The position numbers were made by a program, and so were the translations under genes. A stretch of DNA of 64,000 nucleotides. It comes from Microbispora corallina (GTDB lineage Bacteria; Actinomycetota; Actinomycetes; Streptosporangiales; Streptosporangiaceae). The DNA lies in the NCBI RefSeq assembly GCF_016863035.1, contig NZ_BOOC01000007.1:124001-188000 (forward strand), in the 5' to 3' direction. Below, piece by piece: positions 7,404-16,157 of this stretch. Below the pieces are notes generated by a model. It saw only the letters and a program-made list of their open reading frames with translations, was not told the origin of the DNA and searched no databases. Within the stretch, counting starts at the first letter, position 1. Every line of letters begins with the position of its first letter.

Positions 7404-8471
7404 TCAGAAGCGGAGCAGGGCGCCCACGCCGTCCGGGGAGTCGATGTGGTCGACGAACCAGATCTCGGCGTCCGTCGCCGCGGCGGCCCGGGCCAGCGCG
7501 GCGTCGGCCCGCTCCTCGAAGGGCTCCGCGACCCCCCACGTCAGCAGGTCGGCCCGGTCGGTGGACAGGTGGGTGGGCTCCGGCCCGACCCACACGGTCG
7601 CCGTGGACGAGGGGTCGTCGCGCAGCAGCACGGTCCCCACCCGCCGTTCCCGCAGGGCCCGCGCCGTCTCCTGCAGCCCCGCGACGGAGTTCCCCCCGGC
7701 GTAGGTCTCCAGCAGCTCGTCCCGGCGCCGGTCGAGCCAGGCGGCGCACGCCCGCTCCACCTCGGCCTCGAACGGCCCGGGGGCGGCGCCCGGGGCCCGG
7801 CTGCCGTGCTCGGCCACCGCGAGCCGCCGCAGGGTGTCCTTGCTCAGGTGCTCGGCCACGAGACCGCGTGCCTTGGGGTCGCCGCCGAGCACCACGACCT
7901 CGGCGCCGGTGCCGTGGACCTCCTTGTCGACGGCCTCCGCGACCGTGGCCGCGTTGCGGCGCCGGATCTCCTCGACGTCGCGTTCCAGGCGCGCCTGCGA
8001 CCAGTCGCCGTGACCCGTCTCCTGCATCGGCCACTCGACGGCGCCCTCGACCGTCAGTTCGCGCCGCCCATCGGCCACGACCACGAGGTCGGCTCCCGCG
8101 TGGTCGGCCAGCACGCGGATGTGGGGCACCCGCTCCCCGCGCTGCGCGAGCAGCGGCACCACGTGGGGGAGCGGCGCCCACCGCGCGGTCTCCCGGCGCG
8201 GCGGCGCGGGCAGGGGCTCGGTCAGCAGGACCTGCCCGTCCCGGGCGAAGACCGCCCGCCCCGGCGCGGCCCGCGCCGGGTCGAGGACGATCTCGGCGAT
8301 GGCGTCGAGGACCTCGGAGGGCGCTCCGGCCGCGGCCAGCCGCTCGCCCAGATTGGCCCAGCGCCGCCGGACGACGTCGGCCGCCCCTTCGTGCGACCGG
8401 TCGCTGTCGAGGAACACCGAGGCGAACGGCCCGGGCCCGTCGTACAGCCCTCGGATGAAATCGAGTCTCAA
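7404..8471 (-). CDS. baeRF/Vms1-like protein (Rv2629 homologue)
   Basis: 355 residues. The start GPFASVFLDSDRSHEG, the middle VPHIRVLADHAGADLVVVAD and the end DSPDGVGALLRF match the Mycobacterium tuberculosis Rv2629 pattern as I recall it. These proteins belong to bacterial eRF1-like (baeRF) families related to Vms1/Ankzf1, which act on peptidyl-tRNA in stalled ribosomes in eukaryotes; in bacteria the role is predicted, not shown. A DUF2795 gene lies nine bases upstream on the same strand, so the two probably form one transcript. Rv2629 itself is in the DosR dormancy regulon; I see no obvious DosR box here. Confidence 0.82.
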   Translation of the reverse strand: MRLDFIRGLYDGPGPFASVFLDSDRSHEGAADVVRRRWANLGERLAAAGAPSEVLDAIAEIVLDPARAAPGRAVFARDGQVLLTEPLPAPPRRETARWAPLPHVVPLLAQRGERVPHIRVLADHAGADLVVVADGRRELTVEGAVEWPMQETGHGDWSQARLERDVEEIRRRNAATVAEAVDKEVHGTGAEVVVLGGDPKARGLVAEHLSKDTLRRLAVAEHGSRAPGAAPGPFEAEVERACAAWLDRRRDELLETYAGGNSVAGLQETARALRERRVGTVLLRDDPSSTATVWVGPEPTHLSTDRADLLTWGVAEPFEERADAALARAAAATDAEIWFVDHIDSPDGVGALLRF

Positions 8472-8480
8472 GGGCCCTCC

Positions 8481-8900
8481 CTACCAGCGCTGACGTTCCA
8501 TCCCCAGTCCGAGGGCCTCGGCGACCTCTCCGACGTTGCGGAAATCCCTGTCCGGGAGGCGGCGCACGGCGTCGATCACGGCGTCGGGGGCGTTGCGCTC
8601 CTCGGCGTGGGCGAGCAGCTTGCCGGGCCCGGCGGGGTAGCCGGCGTCGCTCAGCCACTTGGCCAGGTTGCTGCGGCGCTCCACGTCGGCGGGGGTGATC
8701 CCGGCGGGAGTGCCGGGCTCGCGGCCGGGCGGCTGCCGCCGGTGCGGGGTCAGGTCGTCCTCCGGCTGCTGGGTGGGCTCGGGCTCCCGCCACTCCTCGG
8801 CCCGGCTGCTGCCCGCGCCCTGCACGATGCCCTGGGTCTCGTGCTTCTGCTCCTCGTCCAGACGGGGGCCGTGCTTGTCGCTCCCGCGTTGGATGCTCAT
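8481..8900 (-). CDS. DUF2795 domain protein
   Basis: 139 residues. The first half is polar and probably disordered, starting MSIQRGSDKHGPRLDEEQKH; the second half has the DUF2795 fold (ERRSNLAKWLSDAGYPAGPG, DAVRRLPDRDFRNVGEVAEA). Members are common small actinobacterial proteins of unknown role. It precedes the baeRF gene by nine bases, suggesting an operon, perhaps stress-related. Divergent from the tandem GNAT gene. Confidence 0.85.
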   Translation of the reverse strand: MSIQRGSDKHGPRLDEEQKHETQGIVQGAGSSRAEEWREPEPTQQPEDDLTPHRRQPPGREPGTPAGITPADVERRSNLAKWLSDAGYPAGPGKLLAHAEERNAPDAVIDAVRRLPDRDFRNVGEVAEALGLGMERQRW

Positions 8901-9036
8901 GACCTCACCTCCCGATTAGGGTCACTGTCGTGGCTCGTACCCGGCCCCTCTGCCCCAAACATGGACCCCGGCAGAAGGGCGTACGGTGCTCTACCGATGG
9001 CGGGCGACGGATCCGCCGAGTCCATGGAGTGATGCG

Positions 9037-10125
9037 GTGTTCGACGAGCAGCTGACGATCACCACGGAACGGCTGGTCCTGCGGCCGTTCGGCCCCCGCG
9101 ACGTCGCCGAGGTCCGGCAGGTGATCGCGGACGGCGCGCACACGACGGCGCTGCCGCCCGGCGCGCCCGGCCACGCCTCGGGGATCGGGCAGTGGCTGTC
9201 CCACGGCGTCCACGAGCTGTGGCGGTCCGGCCAGGGCATCCACCTCGCGATGTTCTCCAGCGAGGGCGTGGTCGGCTCGATCAGCCTGTTCAAGGCCCAG
9301 TGGGGCGCGGGCACGGCCGAAGTGGGCTACGGCGTCCACCCGGCGCACCGGCGGCGGGGGTACGCCACCGAGGCCGTTCGCGGGCTCACCTCCCGGCTGC
9401 TGGGCGAGGGCGTGCTGCGGCGGGTCGAGCTGCGGGCGAACGCCGACAACGTGGCGTCCGTCCGGGTGGCGGAGAAGGCGGGGTTCACCCGCGAGGGGCT
9501 GCTGCGCGGCGCCGGGTTCGAGGACGACGGCCCCCACGACCTGCTCGTCTTCGGCCTGCTGCAGGGCGACGGCCGCCCGGGGCTCCAGCGGCGCATCGAG
9601 AGCGACCGCCTCGTGCTGCGGCCCTTCGCCCGGCGCGACGCCTTCGACATCGTCGACGCCGTGCGCGACGACCCCGAGATCAACCGCTGGATGACGTGGG
9701 CCGCCGGCTACACCCTGGAGCGGGCGCTGGAGTGGTGCACGCGGCTCGCGCACTCGGCGGGGCCGGGCTATGGTGGCCACTTCGCGATCGAGCCGCGCGA
9801 CGGGGGGCGCCTGGCCGGGGCGATCGGGGTGCAGCGGGAGGACCACGAGCGTGGCGACGCCGAACTGGGGTACTGGCTCGCCCCGTGGGCCCGGGGGAAC
9901 GGGTATGCCGCCGAGGCCACGCGGATGGTCGCGGCCTACCTGTTCAGCCTCGGGTTCCACCGGGTGCACCTGCTGGTCGCGCGGGGGAACCTCGCCAGCC
10001 AGGCGGTCGCGCGGAGGGCCGGGTTCATCGAGGAGGGCATCCTGCGCCAGGCCCTCCCGGTCGCGGGCGGCCGGGCCGACGCGATCATCTATAGCGTCCT
10101 AAACGGGGAAATTTCATGGCAATAG
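9037..10125 (+). CDS. Tandem-GNAT (RimJ/RimL-type) N-acetyltransferase
   Basis: 362 residues with two complete RimJ/RimL-type acetyltransferase domains in a row. Domain 1 (residues ~8-185) begins TTERLVLRPFGPRDV and has the acetyl-CoA loop HPAHRRRGYATEA; domain 2 (~190-362) begins ESDRLVLRPFARRDA and has LAPWARGNGYAAEATRM. GTG 9037 is preferred since GGAG lies seven bases before it; the frame extends to 8986. The duplicated layout suggests an intramolecular dimer of a normally dimeric enzyme. The substrate (ribosomal protein N terminus, antibiotic or small amine) cannot be told. Single gene between divergent and downstream promoters. Confidence 0.88.
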   Translation: MFDEQLTITTERLVLRPFGPRDVAEVRQVIADGAHTTALPPGAPGHASGIGQWLSHGVHELWRSGQGIHLAMFSSEGVVGSISLFKAQWGAGTAEVGYGVHPAHRRRGYATEAVRGLTSRLLGEGVLRRVELRANADNVASVRVAEKAGFTREGLLRGAGFEDDGPHDLLVFGLLQGDGRPGLQRRIESDRLVLRPFARRDAFDIVDAVRDDPEINRWMTWAAGYTLERALEWCTRLAHSAGPGYGGHFAIEPRDGGRLAGAIGVQREDHERGDAELGYWLAPWARGNGYAAEATRMVAAYLFSLGFHRVHLLVARGNLASQAVARRAGFIEEGILRQALPVAGGRADAIIYSVLNGEISWQ

Positions 10126-10246
10126 GTAAAGAATTGCCCTTTCACCTGGGCTGGAGGGTCAAGGGACGCCCATGATTGGGCCTGCGGGGCTATCCTCGCC
10201 AAGCCGGATCAGGAACTCGCAGGTCAAGGCATGGGAGATCAGCTAG
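10126..10246 (+). promoter_or_regulatory. Promoter region of the cbiX-cobT-cysG-GTPase run
   Basis: This 121-bp gap holds a good -10 hexamer TATCCT at 10191-10196, 50 bases before the cbiX ATG, and a small GCCCA/TGGGC hairpin just before it. I do not see the long conserved B12 box of a cobalamin riboswitch, and the leader would be too short for one. Confidence 0.4.
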
Positions 10247-11293
10247 ATGAAACCGCCGCTGCTGCTCATCGGCCATGGAACCCACGATGAGACCGGCGTG
10301 GCCGAGTTCGGCCGGTTCGTGCACCGCCTCCGCTGCCGTCTCGACGGGCTTCCCGCCGAGGTGAGCGGCGGCTTCATCACGAACGCGCGCCCCCCGCTCG
10401 CCGACTCGATCGCCTCCCTCGTGGCCAGGGGGCATCACCACCTGATCGCGGTGCCGCTCAGCCTCACCGGCGACCGGAACGCGCTCGGGGACGTCCCCGG
10501 GACGATGGCGCTGGAGCAGGAGCGCCACCCCACGCTGGAGTACGACCTCGGCCGCTCGCTCGGCCCCGACCCCCGGGTGCTGCGGCTGCTCGCCGAGCGG
10601 CTCGCCGACGCCCGCGCTGAGATGCCCCGGTTCGTCACCGAGGAGCCGCCCGTCGAGATCGCCCCGAACGAGACCGCCGTGGTGCTCGTCGGCCACGGGT
10701 CCACCGACCCGGCCGTGAACGCCGAGGTCCACCGGGTCTCGCGGCTGTTCTGGGAGACCCACGTCCCCGACCTGCTCACGGTCGAGACGGCGTACGTCTC
10801 CCACGCCCGGCCCGGCGTGCCCGGCGGCCTGGAGCGCTGCCGCAGGCTCGGGGCCAAGCGCGTGATCGTCCTGCCGTACGTGCTGTTCGCCGGGGCCGTG
10901 CTGGAGCGCATCTGGGCCCAGGCCCTCGCGTACGGCGCCAACCACGAGGGGCTCGACATCCGCTGCGCCGAGGTCATCGGCGACTGCGAGGGCCTGGCCG
11001 ACGTGGTCATCGACCGGTACGAGGAGGCGCTGGCGGGCGCCGGCGTGTCCTCGGCTCCGGCCCGGGTCCGGCCGCGCCCGGCCGTCCGCGAGATCCGCAC
11101 GGGCGTCGCCGTGTCGCCGCGGGAGGCGGTCCCGGACCTCGACGGCGGCCTGGACGTCGACCCCGGCCTGGAGGCCGATCTCGAGGCCGTGGAGGCCGAG
11201 ATCGAAACGGAGATGGAGGCGAAGCTGGACAATGGGCCCGGCGGCGTGGGGACCGGCCCCCTCGCCCAGCCAGGAGTCCCCAGCGCCGTCTAA
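10247..11293 (+). CDS. cbiX: Sirohydrochlorin chelatase, CbiX family
   Basis: 348 residues with two ferrochelatase-like CbiX lobes: LLLIGHGTHDETGVAEFGRF near the N terminus and AVVLVGHGSTDPAVNAEVHR near residue 145, each with the metal-binding His. The second lobe ends around residue 265 and is followed by an acidic Glu/Asp-rich tail of about 80 residues not needed for catalysis. The enzyme inserts cobalt (or iron or nickel) into sirohydrochlorin in siroheme/cobalamin synthesis in the cytoplasm. It leads a rightward run with cobT ten bases downstream and the siroheme synthase gene after that. Confidence 0.92.
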   Translation: MKPPLLLIGHGTHDETGVAEFGRFVHRLRCRLDGLPAEVSGGFITNARPPLADSIASLVARGHHHLIAVPLSLTGDRNALGDVPGTMALEQERHPTLEYDLGRSLGPDPRVLRLLAERLADARAEMPRFVTEEPPVEIAPNETAVVLVGHGSTDPAVNAEVHRVSRLFWETHVPDLLTVETAYVSHARPGVPGGLERCRRLGAKRVIVLPYVLFAGAVLERIWAQALAYGANHEGLDIRCAEVIGDCEGLADVVIDRYEEALAGAGVSSAPARVRPRPAVREIRTGVAVSPREAVPDLDGGLDVDPGLEADLEAVEAEIETEMEAKLDNGPGGVGTGPLAQPGVPSAV

Positions 11294-11303
11294 GGAGTGA
11301 CCG

Positions 11304-12389
11304 ATGACCCCCCTCGATGAGGCGATCGACGCGATCCGGCCGATCGACGCCCGCGCGATCGCCGAGGCCCGCGCCCACCAGGACCGGCTGACCAAGCCGC
11401 GCGGCTCGCTCGGCGTCCTGGAGGACGTGGCGGTCCAGCTGTCGGGGATCGCAGGGGTCTGCCCGCCGCCGATGCCGGTCCCGGCGGCGCTCGCCATCTT
11501 CGCGGCCGACCACGGCGTGCACGCCCAGGGGGTGTCGCCCTGGCCGCAGGAGGTCACCGCGCAGATGGTGGCCAACTTCACCGCCGGAGGGGCGGTCGCC
11601 AACGCGTTCGCCGCGCAGGCCGGCGTCTCCGTCACGGTCGTCGACGTCGGCGTGGCGGCCGACCTGCCGCCCGCCCCCGGCCTGGTCTCCCGCAAGGTCG
11701 CGTACGGCACGGCCGACCTGTCCCAGGGCCCCGCGATGACGCCCGATCAGGCCGCCGAGGCGCTGGCCGTGGGCGTGCGGACGGCTCGCGACCTGGTCGC
11801 GGCCGGGAACCGCTGTCTCATCACCGGCGACATGGGCATCGCCAACACGACCGCCTCCGCGGCGCTGGTCTGCGCCTTCGCCGGCCGGGAGCCCGCCGGG
11901 GTCACCGGGCGCGGCACGGGCATCGACGACGAGACCCACCTTCGCAAGATCGAGGTCGTCCGGCGGGCCCTGCGCGTCAACGGCATCCCGGAGGCGGGAG
12001 CCGTACAGGAGGGGCGGGACGCGGCCCTGCGGGCACTCGCCGCGGTCGGCGGGCTGGAGCACGCGGCCATCGCCGGGTTCGTCCTCGGCGGGGCGGCGGC
12101 GCGGGTGCCGGTCGTCCTCGACGGCGTGATCGCCGGGTCGGCCGCGCTGGTGGCCGCCGCGCTCGCCCCCGACGCGGTGGGCCACTGCGTCGCCGGGCAC
12201 CGCTCCGCCGAGCCGGGCCACGCCGCCGCGCTCACGCATCTCGGGCTGCGCCCGCTCGTCGACCTCGAACTGCGCCTCGGCGAGGGGACCGGCGGCCTGC
12301 TCGCTCACCCCCTGGTCAGCGCCGCCGTCCGCGTCATGCACGACGTCGCCACTTTCGACTCCGCGGGCGTCGCCGACAAGGACGGCTGA
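11304..12389 (+). CDS. cobT: Nicotinate-nucleotide--dimethylbenzimidazole phosphoribosyltransferase
   Basis: 361 residues, normal length. KPRGSLGVLEDVAVQLSGIA at the start, AIFAADHGVHAQGVSPWPQE, the nucleotide loop ITGDMGIANTTASAA, VTGRGTGIDDETHLRKI, and near the C terminus LELRLGEGTGG with the catalytic Glu. CobT makes alpha-ribazole 5'-phosphate from nicotinate mononucleotide and dimethylbenzimidazole for the lower ligand of cobalamin. Placed between cbiX and cysG, so these genes serve corrinoid and siroheme synthesis together. Confidence 0.95.
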   Translation: MTPLDEAIDAIRPIDARAIAEARAHQDRLTKPRGSLGVLEDVAVQLSGIAGVCPPPMPVPAALAIFAADHGVHAQGVSPWPQEVTAQMVANFTAGGAVANAFAAQAGVSVTVVDVGVAADLPPAPGLVSRKVAYGTADLSQGPAMTPDQAAEALAVGVRTARDLVAAGNRCLITGDMGIANTTASAALVCAFAGREPAGVTGRGTGIDDETHLRKIEVVRRALRVNGIPEAGAVQEGRDAALRALAAVGGLEHAAIAGFVLGGAAARVPVVLDGVIAGSAALVAAALAPDAVGHCVAGHRSAEPGHAAALTHLGLRPLVDLELRLGEGTGGLLAHPLVSAAVRVMHDVATFDSAGVADKDG

Positions 12390-12493
12390 GCCGTCCCGGA
12401 CGGATAAGTCTCATCTGGTGAATGCCCCCGGAGAGCACCGGGTAGGTTTGCGTCCTAACAAGGCACGCTTGACGCATTAGGGAGACTGGGGTC
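12390..12493 (+). promoter_or_regulatory. cobT-cysG spacer with small hairpin
   Basis: Just after the cobT stop lies CCGTC-CCG-GACGG, a 5-bp stem with a three-base loop and no U-tract. The rest of the 104-bp gap probably includes a promoter for the siroheme synthase gene; CTAACA near 12455 and an A/T-richer patch around 12400-12420 are the only cues. Confidence 0.35.
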
Positions 12494-13726
12494 ATGGCGC
12501 CCTACCTGCTCGGCCTCCGCCTCGACGGGAGGCGTGTGCTCGTCGTCGGCGGCGGACGCGTCGCCCAGCGGCGCGTCCCCGCCCTGCTCGACGCCGGGGC
12601 CTCCGTCACCCTGATCTCGCCCGGCGTCACTCCGGCGCTTGACGACCTCATCGCCGACGGCCGGGTGACCTGGGAGCGCCGGCCGTACCAGGTGGGCGAC
12701 TGCGACGGCGCCTGGCTGGTGCACGCCTGCACCGACCAGCGGGAGGTCAACACCGCCGTCGCCGCCGAGGCCGACGCCAAGCGGATCTGGTGCGTACGGG
12801 CCGACGACAAGGACGCCAGCGCCGCGTGGACCCCGGCGAGCGGCAGGGTCGACGAGGTCGGCGTGGCCGTGACCGCCGGGGGCGACCCCCGGAGGGCCGC
12901 CGGCATCCGCGACGCGATCGTCGGGGCGCTCCGCGACGGCACCGTCGAGGCCCGGCGCCACCGCACCAAGCCCGTGGGGGTCGCGCTCGTCGGCGGAGGC
13001 CCCGGCGACCCGGGCCTGATCACCGTCCGGGGGCGCCAGCTGCTGGCCCAGGCCGACGTGGTCGTGGCCGACCGGCTCGCCCCCCGCGCCCTCCTCGACG
13101 AGCTGCCCGCGGACGTCGAGCTCATCGACGCCGCCAAGGTTCCGTACGGCCGGTCGCTGTCGCAGGAGCGGATCAACGAGCTGCTCGTCGAGCACGCCCG
13201 TCAGGGCAAGTTCGTGGTCCGGCTCAAGGGGGGCGACCCGTTCGTCTTCGGCCGGGGCGGCGAGGAGATGATCGCCTGCGCCCGCGCCGGCATCCCCGTC
13301 GTCGTGGTTCCCGGCATCACCAGCGCGGTCGCCGTCCCGGGCGCGGCCGGCGTCCCGGTGACCCATCGCGGGGTCAGCCAGGAGTTCCACGTGATCTCGG
13401 TCCACGTGGCGCCGGACGACCCGAGGTCGACGGTCGCCTGGCCGGGACTGGCGAGATCCAGGGGAACCCTGATACTTCTGATGGCGGTCGAACGCATCCG
13501 GGAGATCGCCGAGACCCTGCTCCGAGACGGACGTTCGCCGGAAACTCCCGTAATGGTGGTACAGGACGGTACTCTTCCCACCCAGCGAGCTGTTACCGCC
13601 ACGCTCTCCACGGTGGCGGAACGGGTGACCGCGGCCGGGGTTCGGCCCCCGGCGATCGTGATCGTCGGTGAGGTCGTCACAGTCGGCCAGGAGATCGAAA
13701 TGGTGCGAGCGGAGCGGGTCCCGTGA
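12494..13726 (+). CDS. cysG: Siroheme synthase: precorrin-2 dehydrogenase / uroporphyrinogen-III C-methyltransferase
   Basis: 410 residues and two fused enzymes. Residues 1-150 are a Met8-like NAD-dependent precorrin-2 dehydrogenase/ferrochelatase ([20 protein letters not shown]). Residues ~160-405 are the SAM-dependent uroporphyrinogen-III methyltransferase ([59 protein letters not shown]). The fusion converts uroporphyrinogen III to precorrin-2 and sirohydrochlorin, feeding CbiX upstream. Its stop overlaps the GTG of the dynamin-like gene by four bases, an unexpected coupling between tetrapyrrole synthesis and a membrane-remodelling GTPase. Confidence 0.93.
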   Translation: MAPYLLGLRLDGRRVLVVGGGRVAQRRVPALLDAGASVTLISPGVTPALDDLIADGRVTWERRPYQVGDCDGAWLVHACTDQREVNTAVAAEADAKRIWCVRADDKDASAAWTPASGRVDEVGVAVTAGGDPRRAAGIRDAIVGALRDGTVEARRHRTKPVGVALVGGGPGDPGLITVRGRQLLAQADVVVADRLAPRALLDELPADVELIDAAKVPYGRSLSQERINELLVEHARQGKFVVRLKGGDPFVFGRGGEEMIACARAGIPVVVVPGITSAVAVPGAAGVPVTHRGVSQEFHVISVHVAPDDPRSTVAWPGLARSRGTLILLMAVERIREIAETLLRDGRSPETPVMVVQDGTLPTQRAVTATLSTVAERVTAAGVRPPAIVIVGEVVTVGQEIEMVRAERVP

Positions 13727-16104
13727 AATCGGCAGCCAGGAAGACCCCCGACCACAAGCCCGCCAGGAAATCCGGCGACGCCGTGACCGAGGAGCCGGCC
13801 ATCGAGGAGCAGCCCGAGACGCCGGGGGAGCAGACGATCACGTTCCGCCCCATTCAGGACGGCGATCCGGCCCCCGATCCCGCCGGCTCCGGCGACGATT
13901 CCGCCTCGGTGGACGGCGACGACGGTGGAACGTCCCAGAGCCGCTCCGCGCCGAACGGGTCCGCCGCGGACGTCGTGGCGGAGGCTGGGGACGGGGACGT
14001 ACCGGAGGCCGGCCCCGGGGACGCCGCCGCGAGCGGCGGTGACCGCGGCGGAGGGGACGCCGGGAACGGCGCGGACACACCGGCCGCGGAGGAGACGGCG
14101 CCCGCCGCCGAGAGCGAGACCGCCGCGAGCAGCGGTGACGACGCCGCCGGAGACGCGGCCGCGCAGGCGGGCGACGGCGACGAGGGCGGCACGGGCCGCG
14201 ACGGCGACGACGAGGGCGGCACCGACGCCACGGGGATCGAGTCGGCCGGGATCGAGTCGGCTGAGAACGAGACGGCCGGGAACGAGACGGCCGGGAACGA
14301 GACGGCCGGGAACGAGACGGCCGGGGACGAGTCGGCTGGGAACGAGTCGGCTGGGAACGAGTCGGCTGGGAACGACGGTGGCGCCCCGGCAGGTCAGACG
14401 GGCGGGAGCACCGGCCGGGTGCGCGAGATGCCGCTGCCCGACCCCGTGTCCGAGGCGCTGACCAGGGCCCTCGACCAGCTCCGGGTCGCCGTCAAGGGCC
14501 TGCACTTCGGGCTGGACGTCCCCGGCTCCGACGAGGCGCGCAAGGCCCAGGCCGCCGTGCTGGCCCAGATCGACGACTATGTCATCCCCCGCGTCCACAT
14601 GAGCACGGCCCCCGCCCTGATCGTGGTGGCGGGCTCCACCGGCGCGGGCAAGTCCACCCTGGTCAACACGCTGGCCGCGCAGAAGGTCACGGCCACGGGC
14701 GTACGCCGGCCGACGACGTCGGTGCCCGTCCTGGCCTGCCACCCCGACGACCGCGACTGGTTCGCCAAGGGTGACCTGCTCGGCGGCCTGAACCGGCTCG
14801 ACGAGCCGGCGGACGGCGCCGGGACCGACAGCGTCGTGGTCGTCCCGACCCCCCGGCTGCCGCAGGGCGTGGCCCTGCTCGACACGCCCGACATCGACTC
14901 GGTGGTCGAGGCGCACCACGACTCCGCCCACCGCATGCTCGACGCGGCCGACCTGTGGGTGTTCGTCACCACCGCCTCCCGCTACGCCGACGCGCCCTCC
15001 TGGGGCCTGCTGCGGCGGGCCAAGGAGCGCGGCGCCCGGCTGGTGATCGTGCTGTCCCGGGTGCCGTCGAGGTCGCGCGACGTCATCGTTAAGCACTTCG
15101 GCCGGATGCTCGACGAGTACGGCATGGGTGAGGTCGAGCGCTTCGTCGTCAACGAGACGAGCGTGCGCGACGGCCGTCTGCCGGAGATCGAGATCACCGA
15201 GCTGCGGATGTGGCTGGCCGAGCTGTCCGTGGACGACGAGCGCCGTACGGCCGCTGTGCAGGCGACGCTGAACGGCGTGCTCAACAGCTTCCGGAGCCGC
15301 CTGCCGGCCCTGGCCCGGCACCTGGAGACCCAGGTGGCGCTGCGGGCCGACCTGCGCTCCGACGTCGACGCGGCGTACATGGGCGCGCTGGCGGAGATCG
15401 ACGAGGCCACCAGGAACGGCTCGCTGCTGCGCGGCGAGGTGCTGGCCCGCTGGCAGGACTTCGCCGGATCGGGCGACCTCATGCGCACCCTGCAGCTGCG
15501 TCGCGGGTCGAAGGGCTCGCACCAGGGACCGGAGCGCGTACGGGCGCTGAAGGCCTCCTTACGCGCCGGCCTGGAGTCCGTGATCACCTCGGCCGCCCAG
15601 CGGGCCGCGGAGGAGGTCGTCGCGCGGTGGCGGCAGCGGGCGGGCGCGGGCGACCGGCTCGCGGCGACGCCGGGCCTCGGCCGCCCCTCAGAGGAGGTCA
15701 TGCGCAGGACCTCCCGCACCATCACCTCCTGGCAGGACCACGTGACCGAGCTGATCCGCACGGAGGGCGTGACGAAGCGCTCGGTCGCCAAGATCATCTC
15801 GTTCGACGTGGAGTCGCTGTCCCTGATCTTCACGGTCGGCCTGCTCGGCTACGGCACGGCGGACGTGTCCGTCGGCTCGGGCACCAGCGCGCTGCCCCAG
15901 CGGCTGCTGCGCGGCCTGCTCGGCGCCGAGTCGCTGCGCAGCATCAGCGCCAAGGCCAGGAGCGACCTGCGCGCCCGGATCGGCCTGCTGTTCGACGAGG
16001 AGACGCTCCGGTACGTGGACGCCCTCGACAGCGCCGGCATCCCGGACGAGGCCGCCGCCACCCGCCTGTACCAGGCGACGTACAACCTCGAGGTCGCGCG
16101 ATGA
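13723..16104 (+). CDS. Dynamin-like GTPase with long disordered N terminus
   Basis: 793 residues. Residues 1-~235 are low-complexity and acidic (rich in Gly, Asp, Glu, Ala) with nine pentapeptide repeats at 171-215. The GTPase domain follows: P-loop GSTGAGKST at 304-312, switch region [13 protein letters not shown]3 [10 protein letters not shown], and a helical C-terminal part. It resembles the actinobacterial dynamin-family proteins (DynA/DynB in Streptomyces act in sporulation septation). A second GTPase gene and an SsbB-type gene follow, an order I recall from the Streptomyces dyn region. GTG 13723 overlaps the cysG stop. The GTPase family is certain; a septation role is inferred. Confidence 0.85.
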   Translation: MKSAARKTPDHKPARKSGDAVTEEPAIEEQPETPGEQTITFRPIQDGDPAPDPAGSGDDSASVDGDDGGTSQSRSAPNGSAADVVAEAGDGDVPEAGPGDAAASGGDRGGGDAGNGADTPAAEETAPAAESETAASSGDDAAGDAAAQAGDGDEGGTGRDGDDEGGTDATGIESAGIESAENETAGNETAGNETAGNETAGDESAGNESAGNESAGNDGGAPAGQTGGSTGRVREMPLPDPVSEALTRALDQLRVAVKGLHFGLDVPGSDEARKAQAAVLAQIDDYVIPRVHMSTAPALIVVAGSTGAGKSTLVNTLAAQKVTATGVRRPTTSVPVLACHPDDRDWFAKGDLLGGLNRLDEPADGAGTDSVVVVPTPRLPQGVALLDTPDIDSVVEAHHDSAHRMLDAADLWVFVTTASRYADAPSWGLLRRAKERGARLVIVLSRVPSRSRDVIVKHFGRMLDEYGMGEVERFVVNETSVRDGRLPEIEITELRMWLAELSVDDERRTAAVQATLNGVLNSFRSRLPALARHLETQVALRADLRSDVDAAYMGALAEIDEATRNGSLLRGEVLARWQDFAGSGDLMRTLQLRRGSKGSHQGPERVRALKASLRAGLESVITSAAQRAAEEVVARWRQRAGAGDRLAATPGLGRPSEEVMRRTSRTITSWQDHVTELIRTEGVTKRSVAKIISFDVESLSLIFTVGLLGYGTADVSVGSGTSALPQRLLRGLLGAESLRSISAKARSDLRARIGLLFDEETLRYVDALDSAGIPDEAAATRLYQATYNLEVAR
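14233..14367 (+). repeat. 15-bp in-frame tandem repeat in the dynamin-like gene
   Basis: Nine consecutive 15-bp units encode Gly/Glu-Ile/Asn/Asp-Glu-Ser/Thr-Ala. Units 4-6 (14278-14322) are identical at DNA level. The run extends the acidic disordered segment and is a likely site of slippage between strains. Confidence 0.95.
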
Positions 16105-16157
16105 CGGAACCGGACCGTCGCGCGGGCACTCACGCAACGACGGTGGGGAATCGATGA
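16101..16157 (+). other. 18-codon bridging ORF between the two GTPase genes
   Basis: An ATG at 16101 overlaps the stop of the dynamin-like gene (ATGA), and the ORF ends in a TGA that overlaps the ATG of the next GTPase gene (again ATGA). The frame has only 12 of 18 G/C third positions, so it is probably not a selected peptide; it may carry ribosomes across the 49-base gap or be chance. Confidence 0.3.

Noticed and set aside
10126-10246. Cobalamin riboswitch before cbiX
   Set aside because: The gap is only 121 bp, and I see no B12-box-like sequence; a promoter explains it.
13201-15522. 773-codon minus-strand frame with Leu-Val-Pro-Ser/Gly-Arg repeats
   Set aside because: It is the antisense image of the dynamin-like gene and its 15-bp repeats; no start signal or family similarity.
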